A DNA stretch of 60,000 nt from Antedon mediterranea (taxonomy: Eukaryota > Echinodermata > Crinoidea > Comatulida > Antedonidae): contig NC_092670.1 of assembly GCF_964355755.1 (NCBI RefSeq), positions 14,757,201 through 14,817,200 on the forward strand, given 5' to 3'. The notes beneath the pieces were generated by a model. It was not told where the DNA came from. It ran no database searches and saw only the letters and a list, made by a program, of their open reading frames with translations. Position 1 is the first letter of the stretch. Every line of letters begins with the position of its first letter. Made by a program: the position numbers and the translations under genes. This document shows positions 29,779-42,000 of this stretch, piece after piece.

Positions 29779-29894
29779 TATACGTTTTCTGTCGGTTACC
29801 ATTATTGAAAATGCTTGACATTCGTAAAACTAAACTACTTTGTTTCACAGTGTTTTAGATGATTAATAACATTTTAAAGTACAGTTTTTATTGT

Positions 29895-29960
29895 TTGGTA
29901 GGGCCCTTTGGGGAGGCGGAGGTCATTTGAGGGAGGTGCTTATTCGAGGGATATATGTTA
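29895..29960 (+). repeat. Degenerate G-rich repeat fragment
   Basis: GGGGAGGCGGAGGTCATTTG followed by AGGGAGGTGCTTATTCGAGG: imperfect repetition of a GAGG-GGTC/GCTTATT-GAGGG unit, like ends of short interspersed elements. Confidence 0.35.
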
Positions 29961-30762
29961 AATTTTGTAGTTTTAATAATATGGTAACATTTATAATCAA
30001 ATGAAATCCTCTAATAGATATGACATAAGACATTACGGCTTGCAACATGGGCAGACATCTCGGTCCTAACGGGACACAGGAAGATAGCCTACAGTTATTC
30101 CTGCAAGCTTACTCAATAAAACTCAGCTATCGGGATTTCACTCGAAAAAAGTCTTATCATCAAATCTCTCTATGTAATTTTATAATACTATTCCCCACAA
30201 TATATTCTGATTCTTTATGGCGTATATTTAATTTGATCTTTATTAATGTGCAGTATAATTCCTATTATTTAACTACTGTACCTTCACACACGCGCGGTAT
30301 GTTTTAAAATAAACAAAAAACTGAAATGGCTATGATTAATGGCCAAATACATCTGGGTTTTTTTTTTCGTCTTCCAAAGGGACACTGTATTGATTGATAG
30401 AAAGTGCCTGTTTCCAGTCACCTTTAGGGTCAAATCTATTATTTTAACTGCTCCCTTGTGTATAAAAGAGAGAAAATATTTGAAACCAGGTTGTTGCAAG
30501 GTGAACTTATCTTAAACCCGGAAATTACTTTGACCGGGAAGAATTGAAATTGAGAGGAAAATCTAATGTTGAAATCAATCAACATCTTCCTAAGATAGAA
30601 ATATGGAACAATAGCGTCGCTTTGAACACTAATGTTATCAAATCTGCGTTTCGCGGTACATTTCTGATAGATAAGGTAGGTATCCAAGGCGGAGATTTGT
30701 ACTGAAGTTTTTGCATTGTGCTCGCCTATGTCAGAATTAACCATAATTTATATATAGATACC

Positions 30763-30791
30763 CATGGAGGTTTTATTTTTATACCTCCATG
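30763..30791. mobile_element. Micro-palindrome family, copy 1 (29 bp)
   Basis: Ends CATGGAGGT and ACCTCCATG are complementary over 9 bp. Flanks AGATACC and CTATACC match at 5 of 7 positions directly at the ends, which fits a decayed 7-bp duplication. Same family as 36076, 37553, 47820 and 55775. Confidence 0.6.
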
Positions 30792-31375
30792 CTATACCTA
30801 ACATACGGAGCTACAGATACATTATTTCATTTTTTACATTCATGATAAAACATACTTTACATAAGCAACATCTTTATTGATATATGATCATTTAAAAACC
30901 GTCAAACGGATATAAAATTAATTACCTTAAACGGAAAAAAAAATACATATAAAATTGTTAAATTTAACTTATAGGCCTAACCTATATAAACTATTCGAGA
31001 CTACAGGGATATTTTGAATTAGCGCCATAATCATAGCTTATGATCATGTCACGTCGAGATCATAACAATAATGAATGAAATATTATCTTCAATTAAATTT
31101 ATACTTGCATTCAATGTTGCGGTATATTAGAAAATAAAGTGAAACAATTGAAAATGAACATTTTATTGTAGCCTAACCAGAAATTAAGCATCCAAATAAA
31201 TAGGCATAATGTTTGACTCGAAAAACTAACAAAAGTACAATGGTGGTGGAGTGGTGCACGGTATTCATTACAAAACAATAATAACCTCCTTAAATTATAT
31301 AAATGCACTTAAACATAGATTATTAGTAGAGTTATATTAACTAGTTAATTAGTAAAATATGATTTAAAATCTTAC

Positions 31376-31412
31376 CCGTGACTTCACTGCAATTGAGATG
31401 TAGTGGTCTCTC
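31376..31412 (-). promoter_or_regulatory. Candidate first untranslated exon and TATA box
   Basis: On the minus strand a TATAAG box (31417-31412, in AATTTATAAGAG) is followed about 35-40 bp later by a good donor, ACGG|GTAAGA (exon side ends 31376). A short leader exon of about 10-25 nt spliced to 26696 would fit. Evidence is signal-based only. Confidence 0.25.
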
Positions 31413-31837
31413 TTATAAATTTATTTTGTGTGTCGAATAACCGGTGCGAAAAAAGGGAAGCGTTGTCGATCCCGTTCAAAGGAAGACTGAAAAAGCCATC
31501 TGCTTGTAGCTAACTAAATGACTTGTTGAAGTCTGTCGCTACCCTTGAACTTTTGGTAGAAGGTTCCTTTTATGCATGTTTAAAATCGTGAGAGTGAAAT
31601 CTTGAAAAGCATACACTAGAAATATATTTTTGACCACTGTAAACACATAATGATTTAAAATATTGATTGGCACTGCGGATAGATTGTTTTAACACAATTT
31701 TTAACAAGGTTGTGGGGTAGATGCCCTAGGGTACTGTAACTACTGTAAATAAAGAGACGGAACTGTTATGCACCTATATTAACATTAATAGTTAATTACA
31801 GAATGACGATTATGTTGACATTAATATATGGTTTGTT

Positions 31838-31875
31838 GGTGGTGGTGGTGGTGGGTGGTGGTGGTGATGATGATA
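31838..31875 (+). repeat. GGT/GAT microsatellite
   Basis: Run of GGTGGTGGTGG followed by GATGATGAT. It leads into the GAT-rich area before the 47-bp minisatellite and may be its seed region. Confidence 0.7.
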
Positions 31876-31984
31876 TTTGCTGATACGGAATAATGATGAT
31901 AAATGATAAGGATAAGTATGATGATGATGAGATGAATAAAGATTAGATTATAAAAATAATTAAGTTATGATGAACAGACCTATA

Positions 31985-34435
31985 TGAATGAGAAGAATTA
32001 TGCAATGCAGAGATAAATAACGATTAAGAAAATGATGAGCATAAAGATTAAGGAAATGATAAGATAAGGATAATGAGAATGATAAGCATAAAGATTAAGA
32101 AAATTATGAGATGAGGATTATAAGAATATGAGCATAAATATTAAAAACATTATGAGATGAGGATTATGAGAATGATGAGCATAAATATTAAAAACATTAT
32201 GAGATGAGGATTATGAGAATGATGAGCATAAATATTAAGAAAAGGATGAGATTAGGATAATGAGAATGATGAGCATAAAGATTAAGAACATTATGAGATG
32301 AGGATTATGAGAATGATGAGCATAAAGATTAAGAAAAGGATGAGATTAGGATAATGATAATGATGAGCATAAAGATTAAGAAAAGGATGAGATGAGGATA
32401 ATGAGAATGATAAGCATAACGATTAAGAAAATGATGAGATGAAGATAATGAGAATGATGAGCATAAAGATTAAGAAAATGATTAGATGAGGATAATGAGA
32501 ATGATGAGCATAAAGATTAAGAAAATGATGAGATGAGGATAATGAGAATGATAAGCATAAAGATTAAGAAAATGATGAGATGAGGATAATGGGAATGATG
32601 AGCATAAAGATTAAGAAAATTATGAGATGAGGATAATGAGAATGATGAGTATAAAGATAAAGAAAATGATGAGATGAATATAATGAGAATGATGAGCATA
32701 AAGATTAAGAAAATGAGATGAGGATTATGAGAATGATGAGCATAAAGATTAAGAAAATGATGAGATGAGGATAATGAGCATAAAGATTAAGAACATTATG
32801 AGATTAGGATAATGAGAATGATGAACATAAAGATTAAGAAAATGAGATGAGGATTATGAGAATGATGAGCATAAAGATTAAGAACAATTATGAGATGAGG
32901 ATAATGAGAATGATAAGCATAAAGGTTAAGAAAATGATGAGATGAGGATAATGAGAATGATAAGCATAAAGATTAAGAAAATGATGAGATGAGGATAATG
33001 AGAATGATAAGCATAAAGATTAAGAAAATGATGAGATGAGGATAATGAGAATGATGAGCATAAAGATTAAGAACATTATGAGATTAGGATAATGAGAATG
33101 ATCAGCATAAAGATTAAGAAAATTATGAGATGAGGATAATGAGAATGATGAGCATAAAGATTAAGAAAATGATGTGATGAGAATTATGAGAATGATGAGC
33201 ATAAAGACTAAGAAAATTATGAGATGAGGATAATGAGAATGATAAGCATAAAGATTAAGAAAATTATGAGATGAGGATAATGAGAATGATCAGCATAAAG
33301 ATTAAGAAAATTATGAGATGAGGATAATGAGAATGATGAGCATAAAGATTAAGAAAATGATGAGATGAGGATAATGAGAATGATGAGCATAAAGATTAAG
33401 AAAATTATGAGATGAGGATAATGAGAATGATGAGCATAAAGATTAAAAAAATTATGAGATGAGGATAATGAGAATGATGAGCATAAAGATTAAGAAAATG
33501 ATGAGATGAGGATAATGAGAATGATGAGCATAAAGATTAAGAAAATTATGAGATGAGGATTATGAGAATGATGAGCATAAAGATTAAGAAAATTATGAGA
33601 TGAGGATAATGAGAATGATGAGCATAAAGATTAAGAAAATGATGAGATGAGGATAATGAGAATGATGAGCATAAAGATTAAGAAAATTATGAGATGAGGA
33701 TTATGAGAATGATGAGCATAAAGATTAAGAAAATTATGAGATGAGGATAATGATAATGATGAGCATAAATATTAAGAACATTATGAGATTAGGATAATGA
33801 GAATGATGAGCATAAAGATTAAGAAAATTATGAGATGAGGATAATGAGAATGATGAGCATAAAGATTAAGAAAATGATGTGATGAGAATTATGAGAATGA
33901 TGAGCATAAAGACTAAGAAAATTATGAGATGAGGATAATGAGAATGATAAGCATAAAGATTAAGAAAATTAAGAGATGAGGATAATGAGAATGATGAGCA
34001 TAAAGATTAAGAAAATTATGAGATGAGGATTATGAGAATGATGAGCATAAAGATTAAGAAAATGATGAGATGAGGATAATGAGAATGATGAGCATAAAGA
34101 TTAAGAAAATTATGAGATGAGGATTATGAGAATGATGAGCATAAAGATTAAGAAAATTATGAGATGAGGATTATGAGAATGATGAGCATAAAGATTAAGA
34201 AAATTATGAGATGAGGATAATGATAATGATGAGCATAAATATTAAGAACATTATGAGATTAGGATAATGAGAATGATGAGCATAAAGATTAAGAAAATTA
34301 TGAGATGAGGATAATGAGAATGATGAGCATAAAGATTAAGAAAATGATGAGATGAGGATTATGAAAATGATGAGCATAAAGATTAAGAAAATTATGTGAT
34401 GAGGATTATGAGAATGATGAGCATAAAGATAACTG
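31985..34435 (+). repeat. Minisatellite, 47-bp unit, about 50 copies
   Basis: Unit of the form ATGAGCATAAAGATTAAGAA, then AATTATGAGATGAGGATAAT, then GAGAATG; spacing is 47 bp over long runs. Common variants are TATGAG/GATGAG, AAAGATT/AAATATT and GATGAGC/GATAAGC. Units near the left end are more diverged and some are shortened. Variant blocks recur at exact multiples of 47 (470 and 705 bp). The plus strand is almost free of C. Because 47 is not a multiple of 3 it does not encode a periodic protein. Confidence 0.95.
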
Positions 34436-36075
34436 TGATGATGATGATGTGAAACTATTTCATTATAATTAATAATGGCGTGGTAGGCCTATAGCAGGAA
34501 GTAGGCCTATGATATCCAACGATGAAGGTTATCCGATAACATGACTCAATACAAAAACTGATATATTATAATTAAATATTAATATCAATGACACAAGAAA
34601 TTGTTAATACTGTTGGTGAAAAACATAACAAATTTAATTTCATTTTGTCGAGGTCTCGCAGTAATCCACTCGGCATTGGTTCATTTAAAGAGCGCAAGGG
34701 TCACACTCGTAAAATGATACATATTATAGATAGATACAAATTAAATAATATGAGACTTTAACATTAGGCTCCTCTATTCTGAGTATAGCTTCATATTTAT
34801 CAAAATAAAGCAGTTTATTTGAATCTAAACTTGGGGATTTTAACGCTAACGATATTCAAATCTACGAAAGGGTGTAAATTTTCGCCGGGAAGGGAAACAA
34901 GTCATCAAACTGCAGTGTAGGCCTAAATTCCACAAGAAAATAGGGGATTCAAGGTGAGTCAGCCGCCCCCGGCCCATAAAATTCGAAAATAAACAGGCAA
35001 AGGGTAGGACATTTGAAGACAGTACATTGTGTTTTAAGTACGGTTTTTAAAATTAAAAGTTTTGAGTCCAAAATCCTGCAGGATCAGCATTGAAACATTT
35101 GAGCCTCTGAACCTATTATAAAACGCCAAAGAGCTATGTTTTTAGAGGTTTTAGAATATGTTGTCACTATAAGATGCAATTCTATCAAATTCCTATAGAG
35201 GAGAAGGGGTGATAATCTTTCACCAGGGTACTTCGGCCACATGGGAGACGAGTCGATAATCCCGCAAAAATGAGTACTGTACCAATTCGATATAGTCTTC
35301 ATAATGGGTAAACTTTCACGTTTTACGACCATTGGACCAAGAAACTGGCTATAGAATATGAAGGTGACGTCATGATATTAATTAATACTGTACGAGGGTT
35401 TATATGTCATGGCTGATATTGTTAATGCGTTTCACATATGACACATATAAAAGACAACCCAAACAAATACAGGAAACGCTCTACCTAGTAACTTGTATTT
35501 AAAGTAGTTTATATGGCCCGCCGTCTTACTTATAGGTCTATTTGGTGAATTATCGCGGGTAAGCCTCACCCAAATGGACTTCCTTAACTCCCACGGTTTG
35601 TAACTGCCAAGGTCATTGTAGGCTCATCTAGTCTAAATAGGCCGGAAACTAAAAGTACAGTTCAGCCGTACAGGATAACATTATTGGTTAAATGTTTAAT
35701 TACTAACATTTTCTTATAATGGCTTTCCTTAAACTATCTATGATAGACATAATTGGGAAATTCCACAGTATTTGGTCCGTGGGTTGAACAATTTTATTTC
35801 ATACATGTCAAATTCATATTTATTAACTACAGACTGTTTCATGGATGAGAGAGATAAAAATACCTCCTCAATCTTCAGGTGTTAGGCTTTGAGTAAAGTT
35901 ATTAGAAGTAGAATGATCAGGAATAGACTGTTTATAGTTAATATATGCAAGCGACAGAAGTTGTATATTAGACCGTTCTATTTATCTATAGGTGTCTTTA
36001 ATTATTGACCTTGATATCTCAATAAGAATTTTCTAATTCTATGTCTGCATGTGCTAAATAATTCGATCCTTTGAT

Positions 36076-36103
36076 CATGGACCTATACATTTATAGGTCC
36101 ATG
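36076..36103. mobile_element. Micro-palindrome family, copy 2 (28 bp, 7-bp target duplication)
   Basis: CATGGACCTATA (36076-36087) and TATAGGTCCATG (36092-36103) are a perfect 12-bp inverted repeat around a 4-nt loop. Immediately flanked by CTTTGAT on both sides (36069-36075 and 36104-36110), a perfect 7-bp direct repeat. Confidence 0.75.
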
Positions 36104-37552
36104 CTTTGATTAAGCTCCAGTTATTCATATTGTAATCAAGTATTTTGTTAAATTTGTTTATTAATTTCATACTTTTCAAAAATTCAGAATTGTTACTTCT
36201 GAGACATTTCGATTGGGGTTTTCCCTCACTTGTGTTTAATAAAGTTATGGCTCCAAGATATTAATTCTTACTTTAAATCTTAATTTTCAACTCCTAAGGA
36301 TATTAAATTGCAATAGATTTAAACAAGTCTTTTTAAAACTTGTATTTTTTATTTAAAAAACTTTACTATCAAAAGTTATTAAATGTTACTGATGGAACAT
36401 TTTTGTTATGGATGGGATGGCATTTTTTAAGAATTAAAAAGTGTCTTTTTACTGTGGCTGGTACCGTACAGTATGTACTGTACAAAGGTGTTAACTCATG
36501 TTGTTTATTAATCACAAAACACTGTGGTATGTATTTAAAATAACAACCCACAAAAGAACATTACCTAAATCTAAAACAACATGACTGGGAGTATTAGGTG
36601 TGGTCATCACTTTGTAGATTTCATTCTTTGTGAATTTGCAACCAACCAAGATACTAAATAATTAAGATTGAATTTTACCGTAATAGTAGGCCTACTTGGA
36701 TCCACTAACAAATTCTGACGTCAGCGCCAACGCCAAATTTTAAAGATTCGTCTTAAATGTGTTAATAGCTTGTTTAGTATGCAAAACATAACTTTTAAAT
36801 TAGTATAAATAAATATTTTGATAACATTTAACAATATTGCGTCTCTTTATAACTCGAATAATTAATTTTATAAATAATATTCCATTTTATGAATTTTTAT
36901 ATTTTCACTTGACATTAACTTTTTAACAGTTTTGAAAAGGTTTAATTATATTTTGATTTGTATATAAAAGAAGATTACATTGATTATAATATATAATCAT
37001 ATTAATAGCAAAATCGTATAATTATTTAATCTGAACAAAAGTGTCCCGTCCACGACGTTCGCAAATGTTCCGTCCATAACAATTAAATATAAATCATATT
37101 TATTAATAAATTTGCGGTTAAAATTTTATAATTAACATTCAGTCATTTAAAACAACTATCTGGTAACATAATAATACAAAAAGACTTTCATAATTAAAAT
37201 TGGCCATAAATGTAAAACATTTATTCTACTTTGAATCTTCTATTCTTTATTATTTCTAAGATATGTCTAGTTATATTCACAAAAATGTCCCGTCAAAAAA
37301 AAACAATACTGTGGAATGCCCCAATTATGATGAATGAAAGTAATAGAATTAAAAAAACAAAGATTGAAAGAATTTTCATTGTTGCTTTCCCTTTTCCTTT
37401 TCCATGTACGTCCGTTTGGTGAAGCATTTACAAAATCGATCAAATGCAACTTCAAAATTTGTAAGAAGAGGAAAGTTATGTACTATGTACAAAAAACAAA
37501 CAAAAGCAATGATTTCACAATATAAAAAAACAAACTGAACAATAAAATTAAC

Positions 37553-37594
37553 CATGGAGCTATACATTTTTTTTTACAATTTTATAGCTCCATG
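37553..37594. mobile_element. Micro-palindrome family, copy 3 (42 bp, 7-bp target duplication)
   Basis: CATGGAGCTATA (37553-37564) and TATAGCTCCATG (37583-37594) are a perfect 12-bp inverted repeat around 18 nt. Immediately flanked by AATTAAC on both sides (37546-37552 and 37595-37601). Confidence 0.75.
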
Positions 37595-38815
37595 AATTAA
37601 CAAGTTGACATTATGCATACAATTTAACTATTTTTGCTTTAAATTACCGTTTTCCGGTAATTAATTTTGTTTTAATCCTTGTTCAAAGTGAATAACTATT
37701 TTGTGGCATTAAAATGGCATATTCAAAAACAAAAATTAAATGATTATTTTTTAGTGGGGGACAATAATAATTACGCTTATGCAGATTCTGAATAAATTAT
37801 TAGAGGGCGATATTCTACTTTTTAAAGAAACAGACGGATAGAAAGAAATGAGACTTGACTAAATGGTACAAACGCCCTCATTAATATAATTCTATTCAAC
37901 GCAAATTTTAAATCAAATTATGGAGATAATATTGTTCACTTACTATAATATCTATGATAAAATGTAATGTGATTGTTATAGTTAAAAAACAAGTTAATTG
38001 ATGTAATTAAAAACAAATTATCAAAACTATTCGAAACATGGCATACCAGTATTAAAAGGATACGCGATGATTATAATAAACCAGACCAGACGACAAAAAA
38101 AAAATGATATGCGCCTTTTAAATCTAAAATATGACTATATATTAATATATCAATCTTAGTCTCTATCATAATGAATGTTACATGGGCTACATTATAGGCT
38201 CAAGCTTCTTTCACAGTAAAATAGTTTTGTCTTTGCCGCAAGATTAACTTATTCTCATGATGTTTCATCAAGTATTCAAGTAAGTTGTTTATATTTGCTT
38301 TAACCCTATAATTTTTATTCAAACAGGTAATATCATTTTAAAATTCATATAGATCTTTAACTGTGTAGAAAGAAGACCAATTTCGGAGTGTTTTTTTTTT
38401 ACAATTACAACGAATAAATTTAATCTATGTCTATCACTATCACCTTTTAATTGATAAAATAATGAGGTGTTTTTGTTTCTTCATACTTTCCTTTCTCTTA
38501 TATCGAATATTCCATGTTTAAAATACCTTTTTTAAAAGAATTCCATAAGAATGGCCGTTAGTTTAATATTTTACATTTGGAAATAAAAAATAATAATTGG
38601 CTTGAACCAAAATGGTAGGCCTATATTTGCGAACAATACCATGATGAAGCACTTAATCGTTACTGTATTATAAATAAAAAATACCATATTTGGTGCGGAT
38701 TGGGTGAGTCTCGTTTTCGATAAATCGCCCTGGAAGACTGTGGAATACAAGTTCTTTGTTACGATTTATTAGTCACGTTAGCAGATTGGTATTATTATTG
38801 TTTTGTATCGCAACA

Positions 38816-38997
38816 GTGATTTTTTTATGACGTCATCGAGAGGCGGCGCATTCGATATGGGAAAATAAACAATTGGAACCGGAAGTTTTAGACAGTAGAC
38901 TGGCACACACGAGAGAAGGTCGGGCGGTAGAACGGATTGGAAGATTAAACCGGTATTCACCGTATTTTATAGCATCTTGAGGCCGAATTAGTTCATT
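38816..38997 (+). promoter_or_regulatory. Promoter-proximal region and 5' UTR of the myosin gene
   Basis: Contains a perfect CRE, TGACGTCA (38828-38835), and a full ETS site, ACCGGAAGT (38878-38886), both within 170 bp of the start codon. No TATA box is placed suitably; GC content is higher than around it. CRE plus ETS without TATA is common in broadly expressed genes. The transcription start is not fixed. Confidence 0.5.
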
Positions 38998-39095
38998 ATG
39001 GCCGGGATAGATGAAGGACCAGAATTTGGGAAAGGTGATTTTGTCCTTTTGGATGAAATTAGTGAGGATATGTTTATGCAGAATCTAAAATTAAG
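38998..39095 (+). CDS. Myo1d: Myosin exon 1 (residues 1-32)
   Basis: Starts [19 protein letters not shown] and ends NLKL with AG of the next Arg. Donor AAG|GTGAGT. N-terminal SH3-like domain is absent, as expected for class I. Confidence 0.92.
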
Positions 39096-42000
39096 GTGAG
39101 TTGTCTGCCTATTTTTTTATGTGACATCTTTGCACCACATCGCCGAACAACCTGATGTACTTTTCATTTCATATCCTTTGGCTTTGTAAACCTGTTTTAT
39201 CAGCAGTAGGCATAGATAGAAATTGACAGGTTTTAAAAATACAGATAAAAAAAACCCAGAATTGTTACTGTGAAGGTGGATATTTGGAACAAAGACAAAA
39301 TGAAACAGACATTGACAAGAGGTAAACATGGACGAATGCTATGTTTCAGCTATTGTGAAACATTCAAAATTGAGTGATTTAAAATTAAGCTACATCAAAT
39401 ATTTTTTCTTTTTCATTATGTTTTTTGTTATCTGCACTTGTCTTTTTTATTTTACACTACAGTATAAAAATGATTCATTGAAATAAATAAATATGCATTA
39501 AAAAAAAATTTAAACATTTTAGGTAAGTTTACCTCTCACCAGGGAAGAGTGAAATAACATTCTTTCCTGACCATGACCTGAAGTACAAACAACTTGACAT
39601 TTATGTTTAAAATGTTTTAACATGGCTTATGAAAAGTCCCCACCCCAGGTCCCCCACCTAAATACTGATGATACAGTTACAACTTAATACTCTTCAATTA
39701 TTAAAATTACTATATTAATATTCCATTTACAAAATATCGATTTTACACTAGTTGACGCCAAACATTCAAGGTTGACTTGTTAATGCAATATAAATTCACA
39801 AGTCAGTGTTCGGTGTTGAATTCACACTCTTTTATTGTAAATAATTACTTAAATACTATAATTGTGTTAAACATTAATACTTAAACATAACAATCTAATA
39901 GTCGTTCACAGATCAAGGTTTCTGATTAATTATTCAATTAATTATTTATTCAACTTTAAATCCATACATTAATTACTATATACTATAAAGGCCTGTATTA
40001 TGAATATTTAAAAAATTAAAATGGTTGCACAAATTCCAACTATTGGAGCTGTAGAACTTTAGTACTGTTTCCTATATTAATATTTTGAATGGTTATACAG
40101 TATTTAAGAAAGCAATTTAATATCTTTTTAAAATCTTTTGATATCTACAGTAAACCAGACATATACCAAAACATGACAATGTCTTGTTCTTGGTTATATT
40201 ATTTCCATGTTTAATTTATCATAAACAAATAACTAATTAGAAATCCCCTAACAAAGTTAAAATCATGAAGATTCACATAATGGAGCATTTATAATAATAC
40301 AACCGTTTTCTTTAAATTTAAGTAAGCAATTCAGACATACACAGGTCAAAGGTCCATTATCCATCCAAGTACCACAATTTTCTGATCGTAAAAAGGAAGC
40401 TCATAGCGTAAAAGCCTATCCCTTTAAAGCTCGGATTTGATAACCTTCATGTAAATATCTTAAGCCAGCTGATACAACATTTCAAATTCACTTGTGCTTT
40501 TGCAAAATTCTTCCTATAATAAGTACTTTGGTCCTGTTTCCAGGAGACAAGTTATTTTGTTGTAGTTTGTACAATATTTTACTAGCAGCAGTGCAGTAAT
40601 GCTATGTTTCTATACTACTGTAATTGTATTAAAATAAAGTGGATACAGAGTAATATTATAGACAAGAGACATCTGCTAAAAATTCGTTTATTTTTAGAAG
40701 AATAACCTATCAAAAGAAACTTATAATGTGATTAGGAAAAAAAGCATCAACTCTGCCAAATCCTGGATGTCTTAATATATGTAACTCAACCAAACCTGGG
40801 CTTTCTAACTGTAGCCTAAATACTAGAAACTCAACCATAACTAGGCTGTGTCTAAAAACTAAACTGAAACTGCTAGGAATTTCTAAATACCAGAAACTCA
40901 ACCATAACTGGACTGTCTAAATACCAGAAACTCAACCATAACTGGACTGTCTAAATACCAGAAACTCAACCATAACTGCACTGTTTAAATACCAGAAACT
41001 CAACCATAACTGAGCTGTCTAAAAACTAAACTAAAACTGCCAGGGCTTTCTAAATACCAGAAACTCAACCATAACTCAACTGTCTAAATACCAGAAACCC
41101 AACCATAACTAGACTGTCTAAAAAACACCAACCAAAACTGGGCTGTCTAAATACCAGAAACTCAACCAAAACTGGACTGTTTGACCTGTTGGGTCGATCC
41201 AAGAAAGTACAACACTGTACTGTACTGTTAATTTTGGAAGATATCTTTTTTTAAAGATGCTACAGGTATCACTACTAATTATTGATCTCATCAATGACAT
41301 ATTATGGTTTAGCGTAGTAGAAATACGTTTTCTGTATTTGTAACAACTTTAACTGTAAGCTTACTTAATGATGGTGGTACATTGGAACGTTCCCACATGA
41401 GGGCGTGGTTGTGGACTGGTTCATTTTCGGAAAGGGTGCTCTAAGAATTTTAACTTTCGTATCTAAGGTCACCCCTCCTCTCACGAGCATGGGATATTTT
41501 CAGTTTAGAGTGTGTAATTTTCTTCTCTACCTTATTATTATTACAGTTTCTAATGTTGATTAATTACAAGTAAATTTTAAAAAAGTTTATAATGGTATAA
41601 ATGTGTTTCTTGGTGTTTATAAATACAACACACGCACCTATTAGTAATTCTTTTTATAAATGTTTCAATTAAATTTACAAATATTCATGAATTAATAAGA
41701 GTCAGACAGTGATGATAAATACTTAATGTTTACATTGTCGCCTACACCCATTTCAAGTGCATTCTTTTCAATTATCAATATTTAAAAGCCTTATATAATA
41801 GATAGGGTGTTGACACTGAGTTATATTTATAACAGATGAATTAACAATTTGTCAGGAAGAATATTGGACCTTCATGTATCCTATTTTCCAGTTGATTTAA
41901 TTTAAAGAAAGGAATTTTGTGTCTGATGTCTTGTCTGAACTGAACTTGTAACTGATGAATAAAGTATAAAGTTTAATGGAAAAACTGAAACATGTGATGA

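Larger units (their letters stand above)
26697..31375 (-). other. Upstream region or 5' leader intron of the EGF-Kazal-CCP gene
   Basis: An acceptor next to 26696 shows that an untranslated exon lies upstream. The best candidate found is near 31376. Between them lie inverted repeats (27959-27988, 28009-28094), two retroelement tails (about 28670 and 28920), a Helitron-like end (29700), a G-rich repeat (29895-29960) and the first small CATGGA palindrome (30763). No protein-coding exon is visible. Confidence 0.5.
34436..38815. other. Intergenic region between the minisatellite and the myosin gene
   Basis: No coding exon recognised. Contains two TAGGCCTA octamers near 34484-34510 and others at 34918 and 36688, two micro-palindromes (36076 and 37553), and otherwise AT-rich sequence. 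Confidence 0.55.

Noticed and set aside
32517-32699. Ile/Ser/Leu-rich open frame on the minus strand
   Set aside because: It is the 47-bp minisatellite read in one frame; the unit is not a multiple of three, so the frame is not kept.
35084-35332. 82-codon minus-strand open frame in the intergenic region
   Set aside because: No recognisable domain, no start or splice context, and no repeat partner in the window.
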